Origin: Epithemia pelagica
Lineage: Eukaryota; Bacillariophyta; Bacillariophyceae; Surirellales; Surirellaceae
Assembly: GCA_946965045.2 (NCBI GenBank)
Contig: OX337241.1
Span: forward strand, 2,723,744-2,787,743
Direction of reading: 5' to 3'
Length of the DNA stretch: 64,000 nucleotides
A model generated the notes under the pieces. The model saw nothing but the letters and a program-made list of their open reading frames with translations, was not told the DNA's origin and ran no database searches. The position numbers and the translations under genes were made by a program. Below, one piece after another: positions 42,692 to 51,900 of this stretch. Positions within the stretch are counted from its first letter, which is position 1; each line of letters starts with the position of its first letter.

Positions 42692-44239
42692 CACTTGGAC
42701 GGACGACAAGTGCGAATGGCCATTGTCTTCTCCACCGGCCACCACCAAACAGTGTCCCAAGACGGTCAGTCCGTGTCCACACCGTGCCACTGGCAAGGAC
42801 AAGTCCGGTCGTTCCTTCCAGGCAAAGGAGGCAAAGAGCGCGCGAAAGGGATCCTTGTTTCGTTTGGGAGGCGGTGTGGCATGAAATTCCAAACTGGCCA
42901 CGGAATTGGTGCACGTGTTATCCTCCCGGCGGCCCCCGACAATCCAAATTTCGTTCCCCACCACAGCGGCGCCAAACCGACGACGATCAATCGACATGGG
43001 GGGACCCGGTACAACGGCTGCCAAATTGCTCGTGCCACCGGACGACAATTCTTGGTCTCGGGCCAGGTGGGTATCGACAATGTCGACCGAACAATCATTT
43101 TGCGCTCCACCGCCCATGACAATAATATAGCGGTTGTGAACCGAGACGGCGGCACATCCGGACCGGGGCATGGACAAGCGGCAGAACAAGCGGGTCCACA
43201 CGGGTGTCGCTGCGGACGACGACAAGGACGGATCGTGGGCTGTCGTTGTGCCGGTACTCTTGTGAGAGGCGACGGATTGATCGTCGCTCATCATGGCAGA
43301 AGAATTCAGTACCATGGCATCCGTCATGGCACCACCCGTCACCAAGGCGGTATAATCGACCGTGAGGTATTCCAGCGTATCCAAACTGGCCGTCCCATTC
43401 ATGCCTCCAATGGCATAGAGGGCAGCGGCAGCAGCACCACCACCACACCGAACCGTGGCAAAGTTGGTACGGGCCTGCGTCATGCTCGGACCGGCTCGCA
43501 CAAATTGACGCTTGGCCGGATCCAAGACCACGGTCGAAGCCGTGGCGGCGCCTTCTTGGTATCCACCGAGCAAGAGGACCAAAGTGTCGGGAAAGTTGGT
43601 ATAGGGACGTTGTTTGGTATTGGTCGTGCCGGCTGGCACGGGTGGAGATGTGTCGTACTCGTCGTCTGGTTCCATGTCGTACAGGTAATCGGATCGATGC
43701 AAGACGAGGGAGGAATGGTACCAGCGCCATCCCCCCAAAATGGGCGGCCAGGCATCAATGTTCCATTCGGCCGCCGCCGCCGCATCCCGTCCTCCTCGTG
43801 ACGAAGAGTTTCGGGGGGATGGTACGGTCATGCCCGACAAGGCGGCATGTTCCCGCCACGACAAGGAACTCGGCGGAATGGGGGCAGTGACCATGCCTTC
43901 GCCCATGCCACCGGTATCTCCGTAGCCGTAGGGATTGCAATCGTCTTGCAGTGCTGGTTCTTTGTCTGGTCGTTGTTGTGGTGGTGGTTGGTGGGCCACC
44001 ACTCCTGGATTGGGTTGCACTTCTCCTGGATACAATTGCAACGAATTGGGTCGTTGCAATTCGCCGGGCACCACGTGCCGAATTTCTTGTTTTTCCTCTG
44101 GTTCGTGGGTGAGATGGCCCGAGGGATGATGATCACTCCAATTGTCCTCTCCCTGTTCCAATTCCTCACTCATGTCAAACGTCAAGGCACTGTCGTGCAT
44201 GGGGTGGTGATTCGGATGCGGATCTTGAACCGACAACAT
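42620..44239 (-). CDS. N-terminal part of the kelch-ankyrin protein (five kelch blades)
   Basis: 539 codons from MLSVQDPHPNHH at 44239. A 170-residue Pro/Gln-rich, probably disordered start is followed by WNIDAWPPILGGWRWYHSS, equivalent to WNENDWPPLEGGWR in the short kelch proteins, and blades TLVLLLGG, LYAIGG, YIIVMGG, IWIVGG, CLVVAGG. After LSSVQV the frame reads nonsense (VIPNATSSGACRIW) to a stop at 42620, while the expected sixth blade is in the next frame. A single missing base between VQV and DPQRN explains this. The short kelch genes on both sides probably derive from, or share an ancestor with, this longer one. Confidence 0.75.
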   Translation of the reverse strand: MLSVQDPHPNHHPMHDSALTFDMSEELEQGEDNWSDHHPSGHLTHEPEEKQEIRHVVPGELQRPNSLQLYPGEVQPNPGVVAHQPPPQQRPDKEPALQDDCNPYGYGDTGGMGEGMVTAPIPPSSLSWREHAALSGMTVPSPRNSSSRGGRDAAAAAEWNIDAWPPILGGWRWYHSSLVLHRSDYLYDMEPDDEYDTSPPVPAGTTNTKQRPYTNFPDTLVLLLGGYQEGAATASTVVLDPAKRQFVRAGPSMTQARTNFATVRCGGGAAAAALYAIGGMNGTASLDTLEYLTVDYTALVTGGAMTDAMVLNSSAMMSDDQSVASHKSTGTTTAHDPSLSSSAATPVWTRLFCRLSMPRSGCAAVSVHNRYIIVMGGGAQNDCSVDIVDTHLARDQELSSGGTSNLAAVVPGPPMSIDRRRFGAAVVGNEIWIVGGRREDNTCTNSVASLEFHATPPPKRNKDPFRALFASFAWKERPDLSLPVARCGHGLTVLGHCLVVAGGEDNGHSHLSSVQVVIPNATSSGACRIWLMSNVAVPS

Positions 44240-44929
44240 GATGATAATGATGGAACACTGTCACGAAAGTCAAAGCGTTTCGTGGTTGGACTGTTGGTTC
44301 GACCGCACCGAAACTGAGAACCGAAACGCCAAACTTTGTATCTCTAGAAAAGAGCTCCTGAATTTTGTGGGAGTGTGTGTTCGACGACGAACCGACCACA
44401 CACACACACACCTCTTCTCTGTGAGTTTGACAGGGACACATCCGGACAAGACACACGGAGTTGACAAACAAGGTCGTCGCTGGATTGGGAATCCGCAGTT
44501 CGACGACGAGGACGAGAGGAGTGTCTTGGGGGCGGAGGGTTCTTTCGGCACTCGTTGTTCCAGTTCTCGAGCAAGGTTCGAGTCGAACTCCCCCACCAAT
44601 CGTTCGACAGGAGCGGTTCCGGATGGACCTGCCCAAAAGATTCGTTTCGTCATTTTGTGAGAATCTTTCTCAGCGTTGAAACTTGAAACACAGTTTTGTG
44701 GCCGGATTGTTCGGGAATACACAATGCTGGGTCGGTTTGTATTGCCTGGGGGTTCTCCATCTCATTGAGTTTTGCCTCTTGTCTATAGCCCGTTCGATGG
44801 GCAATGATTCAAGCTTGCGCAAGTCGCGACGGGCAGACGGAAAAGGAACCCTCTACGAGCGACCCCAAGGCGTCTCATCTGCTGGCGAATTTGAAAACTA
44901 CCCCTCCCAAGGATCAAAACTAGGATAGC
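44240..44929. other. Upstream region of the kelch-ankyrin gene
   Basis: About 690 bp, with a CA repeat (ACACACACACAC near 44398). It should hold the kelch-ankyrin promoter. No gene recognised. Confidence 0.35.
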
Positions 44930-45048
44930 TAGAGGAGTACCGACCAACGATGGTTACGGTCCTTTTACCGGTTTACTGAAACCAGGACCATAACACAAGC
45001 AGGGGAGTCGGGCCTTGTCGTCCTTTTGTGCGAGACACCGCAATGATT

Positions 45049-45146
45049 GTCGTCCTTCTAGTATCGGGATGATTGAGTACGACTGTATCATGGCGAGAGA
45101 GGCATGCTACAATCGTACTCAATCATTTCGATACTAGAAGGACGAC
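45049..45146. repeat. Hairpin built from kelch coding sequence, right copy
   Basis: Arms 45049-45082 and 45113-45146 pair at 32 of 34 positions with a 30-base loop. The arms match the kelch 3 segment GATTGTCGTCCTTATTATCG and its continuation (38450-38495) and their complement. Confidence 0.85.
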
Positions 45147-45479
45147 ACTCACAACAACAACAGCAACAGGCAACAGCAGCAACAAGAGACAAACCGTCGT
45201 CGAGTTACCATGTACATGCACCGTATGAGCAAGCCATGTCGCAACACGGCAGCAACAGCAGGGCCCTAGTCCTTTGGATTGCTGGGGTTCTATTATTTGA
45301 AACTCGCTGGGAGGCACACCACGACGCTAATAGGACGACCCATGACGAGAATTGTAGGATGACGAGGAATCGGAGGAAATGGAATGCCCGGACCAGTAGT
45401 ACTACGACAATGGCAGACAGCACAGTCATTCAGAACACTGAGGCATTGTGATCACATTGCACCGAGGACCAGCAGTACT

Positions 45480-45983
45480 ATAATCACAGGATGGAACAAC
45501 AACAGGTCGAATCACAATCCCTCCACAGTGTTGCTTATTCGTTGCGAACCAACAACCAGACAGACTGTGAAGCCTTTTCAATGCATGGTTGGAACACGAC
45601 ACTATACAGTACTCTACTGCCCATTGCAAGTGGCATGCGCACCCACCACAAACTGACTGGAACGAATCGCACCAATCCTGCCATTTCTGTTCTGAGACTC
45701 GTGCAAGGATACCAGTGGTTGTCTCTCTCGCCGTAAGAATTTTATTTCGATATCCAGTCACTTCCACGGTCTTTGGAATTCATAGGATGCGTGGTCTTCT
45801 TCAGTGCGTGACTATATACGGTCACGAGTTGTCTCGTGACGAACCTCTTTTCTAGATCCATCCATTTCGTCAAGTCAGTCCGTACCCATCAGAGCATTAC
45901 CGCAGCAAGCAGCAGCAAACCCAAAACCCTCTCACAATACAGCTTCTCGATCCTCATCAGCTCTGCAGTCAACGCTTGGAACC
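45480..45983 (+). promoter_or_regulatory. Shared kelch upstream region, copy at kelch 4
   Basis: Inverted match of 38605-39200. Contains the perfect 8-bp palindrome GTCACGAG-TTGT-CTCGTGAC at 45821-45840, a possible factor-binding site, and ends directly before the kelch 4 ATG. Confidence 0.55.
45821..45840. promoter_or_regulatory. Palindromic site GTCACGAG-N4-CTCGTGAC
   Basis: Perfect 8-bp arms with a 4-base spacer, about 145 bp upstream of kelch 4. Decayed versions sit at the matching place before kelch 1 and kelch 3. Function not known. Confidence 0.4.
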
Positions 45984-47141
45984 ATGACCATGACACTGAA
46001 AGATCAAGCATGGGAGTCGGGGCTTATTTTATCGGACCAGACACCTGAATGGAATGAAAACGATTGGCCCCCTCTTGTAGGTGGATGGCGTTCGCATCAT
46101 GCATCGGTTGTACTCGATCATACGGTCGTCGTGTTGGGTGGATACAAACATTTGCAACATAATGTCAATTCCGTTCTTGTATTGAATTTAGCTAAACCAG
46201 ACAAGCAGTGGCGACAAGGGCCATCCATGAACAAGAAACGTTCTGGACATGCCGCTGTTGTGTGCAACGGAGGTATATACGTGATGGGAGGATTCAATGG
46301 ATATTCAAAGTTGGATTGTATGGAGCAAATTGATGCCAACGATTTGCTACAACCATTGTCGACATCAAGCATCACGCATGAGAGTCATTGGACGAAATTG
46401 AAATGCCGATTATCAACGGGACGGAATGGATGTTGTGCCGTTACGGTGAAGAATCGATACATTGTTGTACTGGGGGGATGGGATGGAGGGCACAGGTTGT
46501 CGTCGGTGGATATCATTGATACCAGCAATCACACTGTCATTGCGGGACCAAATATGAACGTTCCACGTAAATGGTGTGCCAGTGCGGTCGTTGGCCACCG
46601 CATCTTTGTCGTTGGAGGCTCGACAGTAGAGTATTTGGACTTTGCAAGGCCTAGTGACAATGCGGAGAGAAACGACACTCTGTCTACATTCATTTCCTCC
46701 TTGTCTGGTTGGACGACTCACTCTGATCTGGTACTTTCGGCCTCGCGAGATTCTTGTGCAGTGGTTACCGTGGGATCCTGTCTGGTGGTGGCGGGAGACG
46801 ATCAAACTGTGGAAATCTTGGATACGCATCACAGCCGAATGTGGAATCTTCCACCATTCAAGAATGGTCGTGCAGACTGCTCTATGGTGACTGTAGCCGA
46901 TCAAGTTGCGGTCATTGGTGGATGGCATAATCCATCCTGTGCGACATTACGACTCATGGACAACAATACGTGGTGCTTTCGTCAACTCTGTGACCAGCCT
47001 CGGATTGAATGGTATCATGGTCTGGAACGATCGGGCAACGATGATGTCAATGATACATTCTCCACCATCTCGTCGTCGACTTTTAAACGATTGAGGACCT
47101 TTGATTATTGTGATTGTGACAAAGGGAAGGATGACAGTTGA
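45984..47141 (+). CDS. Short kelch-repeat protein 4
   Basis: 385 residues, start MTMTLKDQAWESG. WNENDWPPLVGGWR, then TVVVLGG, IYVMGG, YIVVLGG, IFVVGG, CLVVAGD, VAVIGG: six blades, the fifth with GD in place of GG. It is the only short kelch gene on the plus strand because it lies in the right arm of the inverted duplication. Sequence is intermediate between kelch 1 and kelch 3. The C-terminus is short (TFDYCDCDKGKDDS). Probable bare propeller; partner unknown. Confidence 0.82.
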   Translation: MTMTLKDQAWESGLILSDQTPEWNENDWPPLVGGWRSHHASVVLDHTVVVLGGYKHLQHNVNSVLVLNLAKPDKQWRQGPSMNKKRSGHAAVVCNGGIYVMGGFNGYSKLDCMEQIDANDLLQPLSTSSITHESHWTKLKCRLSTGRNGCCAVTVKNRYIVVLGGWDGGHRLSSVDIIDTSNHTVIAGPNMNVPRKWCASAVVGHRIFVVGGSTVEYLDFARPSDNAERNDTLSTFISSLSGWTTHSDLVLSASRDSCAVVTVGSCLVVAGDDQTVEILDTHHSRMWNLPPFKNGRADCSMVTVADQVAVIGGWHNPSCATLRLMDNNTWCFRQLCDQPRIEWYHGLERSGNDDVNDTFSTISSSTFKRLRTFDYCDCDKGKDDS

Positions 47142-48664
47142 AATGTGCAACAGCTTACACGGCCAAGAGCCCGGAAACTAGATCATGGGCCATTATACTC
47201 TCATACAAAAGAGGAGATCGTGGCAGTTCTTAATTACATTATGACTCATATATTTTTAGGTTAAGTAATTCGACAGCAAGTCCTTACATGTTTGAAGCAC
47301 CACCTTATAGCATATGACCGCACATGAATTTCTTTCCGATGCGATGGCGTCTGTGACAGTCGAACCCATCCGCCATGGTCAGCTATCCTTGTAGCAAATA
47401 ATGAGATTTTACAGCGTCTGCTGTCATTTCTGGCAATCACACTTGGGTGGATGGCCATGGTACCGCTCCTCTCTTTGGTGTTGAACACTCTCTGGTCTTG
47501 AATAGAATGAATCATCTTTCGACGGTTTTTGATGGTCTCGTTGCATCTTTGGGACGTGGAAGGAACGGCCTGAATTGTGTCTCGATCGAAAGCATTCATT
47601 CGTTCCAATTTCTGGAAATTGCCAGAAAGAGAACCAAACGGGATGCCTCTTCAAACGGGATGCCTCTTGTGCATGCGAGGATTTTGTTGTTTTGGTGCTG
47701 CTGGTGGATAGAGAATCCTGATTTTACAGCTCTTGCCGTGCTCTCCTTCATGATAGAGTTTTTGGGTGTTGTTGTCATTATTGTAGCGCAATCGAAGGAC
47801 TGTGTGGTCTTTACTCCTTGGCTCCATGAACTTTGCTCGCTTCCACCGCGCACCATGAGAGTCTCCATATCTGTCCGTGCCTTGGTTTGGCGTGTGGCTC
47901 CTATGTTCGATGAATCGCGGACAAAATGACGAAACGGGCGGATCCAAAGGTCCGATGCTGATGCATCATACCAAATGGGCATTGTAGATGTCGTTGTAGT
48001 GGTGCCATTGTCGCTTTTGACTCGTGTTTTGTTCTTATGAAGGGTCATCGTTGGTTCCTCTTTCTTGGTGTCAATGTCTTTGCGGAGCCCCAAATCTGTC
48101 GACGCGGTAAATATAAGGCGATGCTACAATTCCCAAGGCCGTGCTGGTGGTGGCCCTTGTTCCAAATAACCGACTGGTTGTGGTTGTTGTCATTTGGTCT
48201 ACAAGTTATTGATGCGTCGATCGAAACCATTCATTTGCTAATATTGAAAATAGCAAGAAGGAGGACAAAAAGGATGCCTGTTGTGCATGTGACGTTTGTT
48301 GTTGTTGTCGTTGCTGGTGGGTGTAGTCGTCATCATCGTAGTGCAATCGAGTGACTACACGGTTTGCACCTGTCCGCCACAAACCATGGGTTTTGACATT
48401 TGTTGGTGTTCCTTATTTTGGCTTGGTTCATGGTCGTGTCCGATGAATCCGACAAAAGAACGTCTCCACACTTCTCCTCCCCTTGCAATCAACATTGCCA
48501 TTGAACGATCATGTGTGGGGAAACCGAAGTGCATGGTTGGTGTGTAGAGGACGGATCATCACCACTGCACTTTTGTGTTGATGATTGAGTAAGGTACTTG
48601 CGGAGGATTCTGGTTATCATGATGGCTTTTCGCGGTCCGTGCAAGGGTGCTTCTTCTTGGAAAT
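47142..48664. other. 3' flank of kelch 4 within the right arm
   Basis: Repeat-derived sequence inverted relative to 36070-37430, up to about 48400. No intact gene. The last 260 bp are outside the recognisable arm and are interrupted by the copia insertion. Confidence 0.45.
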
Positions 48665-48669
48665 CCTGG
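48665..48669. repeat. Target-site duplication, left (CCTGG)
   Basis: CCTGG directly before the 5' LTR, repeated at 53947-53951 after the 3' LTR. Five bases is the usual copia length. Confidence 0.95.
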
Positions 48670-48949
48670 TGTTGGAACCTATTGTGGCCTGACTGATGGT
48701 CGCCCTTATAACGGTCGGGATTAGCGCTGTGGCCTCTATAACGGTCGGGATTAGCGCCTTGGGATTCGACTACTGGGGAAACTATGTACGGGATCAGGTC
48801 ATATGAATGGGAGTCGAAATAGGTCTTACTCCCACGGGGACACAAACAAACACAGAATACGATTAGGATAACGAAAACAAAATATTAGTAATGAGATCAT
48901 AAGTTTGGGAAAAGAAAACCTAATAGGCCAGTCTTAAAGTGTTCTAGCA
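48670..48949 (+). repeat. 5' LTR of the complete copia element
   Basis: 280 bp, TGTTGGAAC...GTTCTAGCA. It carries two adjacent copies of TATAACGGTCGGGATTAGCG (about 48707-48757), which could be control sites. The sequence after the LTR (CGCTTCGAAGCGAAAGG) does not match the usual initiator-Met tRNA primer site. Confidence 0.95.
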
Positions 48950-48984
48950 CGCTTCGAAGCGAAAGGAGATCGCTCGAGACAACA

Positions 48985-51900
48985 ATGGCTACGGTAGACG
49001 ACTTATCATTAAAGCATCTACGTTTGCAGACGTTCGATGGAAAGCATGAAAATTTCCAAGTTTGGTTCATGAACTTTCGTTCATATGCAGTGGCGCATGG
49101 ATTCAAGTCGGCGATCAGCAAAGATGGGCCTGACACTGACTTGCCTTTGCGGGATGATTCACCTCTCGATACCGATGCAACAGTGGCGGGAAAACAAGCT
49201 TTGGCCAAGAAGAAGAATGCGGCAGCCTTTTGTGCCTTGAACCTTGCGATGACAAGCCCTCAGATGATCCGAATGTTGACCGAAGCTCAGACGGATGAAT
49301 GGCCCGATGGTTTGGCCTGGAAGGTGATTGCTGCATTGCACAAGAGATTTAAGCCGACAGACACTGTATCGAAGATCGAGATGCGAAGGTTGTTGGGTAA
49401 AGTGGCCATGACCAAGAAAGAAGATCCGACTACTCTGTTCAGCCAAATTGGGCAGATTGAAAATATGTTCAACGTGACGGTTGATGATGAGGAGAAAATT
49501 GCGATCGCAATTGAGGCAGCTCCGCGAGAATACCAGTCGATTATTGTGTCCGAGCAACGCCAGCGGGGTGCGACATTGACGTCGGACCACATTGAAGACG
49601 TTATGCGGTTGCACTGGCGTGCACTTTATGGTCAGCGCACCAAGAATTTCCTGCAAGACGACGGAGACGAAGACAACGAAATTGGTCTCGCAGCTGGAGA
49701 CAAACAAGGTTCAACGTCAGGAAAGTCAAAATCAAGCAAGAAAAGTGGGAAAGGAGACGGCAAGAAGACTTACAAATTCAAGGGCAAGTGCCATCATTGC
49801 GGAAAGGTCGGGCACAAGGCAGCAGACTGCTGGATAAAACCCGAAAACAAAGATAAGAGGCCCGAATGGTACAAGGTCGAGGAGCATGGCAAAGTAGCAA
49901 AGGACAGTGGTGAGACGGATGTCGAAGGCAGCGTCGAAATCATCACTTGTGCGGTCGACTTACCTCCACGGAACATGGTATGGTTAGATACCGATGACGA
50001 GGACGATCACAACGAATACGAAGAACTCCCTGACTCGGTACTCGATCACGAGATCGTGAGCGACACCGACGACGAAGAGACAAGAGGCGACGACGAAGAC
50101 CTCGATTGGATCAGTTTGTTGGGTGAAGAGGACGATGAAAGCATCCACGACTCGTTGATTGTTGTATCAGATGACGACGAAGAAGAAGTGGACAGGGAGA
50201 TTTGTTGTGCTGGTATGGCGAAGGAAATGGAATTCCCAGCCATCCAAAGTCTCCTGACAGATCCGAATGTATGGATCGCAGACACAGGAGCGACGACGCA
50301 TATGACTCCGTTTCGCGTCGGAATGGTTAATGTGAAGAAACAACATGATGAGAAAGGGATCACCATGGGCAACAATAAAACAGAAAAGGTCGTGGAAGTT
50401 GGCAACTTACCTGGAGTGTTGCACGACAAGAATGGGAACGCGCTCAACCGTGTGAAGATGCAAGATGTCAGCGTGGTTCCAAGCGGTGGATTCAACCTGT
50501 TCAGCATCACGAAAATGCAGATGAGTGGATGGAAATTGGAAGGAGACAAACAGTCAATCCGACTTACCAAGAATGGGCAGGAGATCATCTTCGATATCAA
50601 GATCCAAACGCCCAAGGGAGTGATTTTCGCCGCGTATTTTGAAAGGACCGAGTTGGGAAACGCAGCGACAAGTGAAGAGCAAATCAAAATGACAATGGAA
50701 CAGGCTCATGAGAAACTGGGTCACATCGGAGAGAAAGCAGTAATCGAAACAGCCAAGAAACTTGGATGGAAACTTACCAAGACAACGATGCCAAAATGTG
50801 CAGCTTGCGCAGCTGGAAAGGCAAAACAGAAGAACTTGCCGCGAAATGAGAATGGAGAAGATGACAGGGAACACGATGACGAGAAACAACTTCGTGCTTA
50901 CCTCGACATGGCCTCGATCAAGAAGAAGCAAGACATGCCAATTCCGTCGAAGCCGCAGTGGAGGATCTTGGTGGTCCACCCAAAAGTCCAGCTCAAGCTT
51001 TCCGAGTTCTATGATGCGAAAGATGAGATGCCAGAGGACACATGTGAGAAAATGGCATTGATGAAACAACATGGTGTGTCCATCACTCACCTTCGGTTGG
51101 ACAATGCAGGCGAGAACAAGGCCTTGCAGAAACGGTGTCAAAATGAAAAGTGGCAACTTGGAATCCATTTCGAGTTCACTGCCCGTGATACACCCCAGCA
51201 GAACTCTATCGCTGAGGTGGGATTTGCTACCGTGATGAATCGAGCACGTGCGATGATGCACCGCGCTAATATTCACATCGAAATCCGCTTCAAGTTGTGG
51301 CACGAGGCTTGCATGACGGCAACGCTTTTGGACGGCTTGGTTGTTGTGGATCATGGGGGAAGATCTGCGACTCGATACGAACACATTTGGGGGAAAGTGC
51401 CAACGTTCGCGAAACACTTGCGAATTTGGGGGGAAGCCGGAACGGTCAAGATCAAGACTAAAACTTCCCCGAAATTAATGGACAAAGGTGTACATTGTTT
51501 CTTCGTTGGGTATGCACGTAATCATCCGGGTGACTGTTATCGGATGTTTGATCCCAAAACGGGTCGTGTTCGGGAATCACGCGACGTGACTTGGCTAAAG
51601 CGGCTATACTACAAGAAACCTCCTAATGCCAAGGAACTACAAACCAATCCAGTCGTGGATGCTGAGGCTGCATCGAATCACGGGGAGAGTCGCGGAAGTG
51701 GTCGCGAAAACGATGGCCAAGACGACCATGGCGGAAACGACAGCAATGTGAACGACAACAACTCCAACAATGAATATGAACCGGATGATCCGATGCCTGA
51801 GGTCAACATGAGCACAGGCAATGACGAATCCACGGCTCCAGTGCGGAATATTGTGATTCCGGAGCCTGATGAAACAACGACGACGCGAACAGGTCGTACC

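Larger units (their letters stand above)
44930..48400. repeat. Large inverted duplication, right arm
   Basis: Inverted counterpart of 36070-39600 with the same order of blocks and containing kelch 4. Divergence with many small indels indicates an old event. The young copia element lies 270 bp beyond its outer edge. Confidence 0.85.

Noticed and set aside
47596-48093. 165-codon minus-strand frame in the right arm
   Set aside because: Its counterpart in the left arm is interrupted and no family is recognisable; best seen as repeat-derived non-coding sequence.
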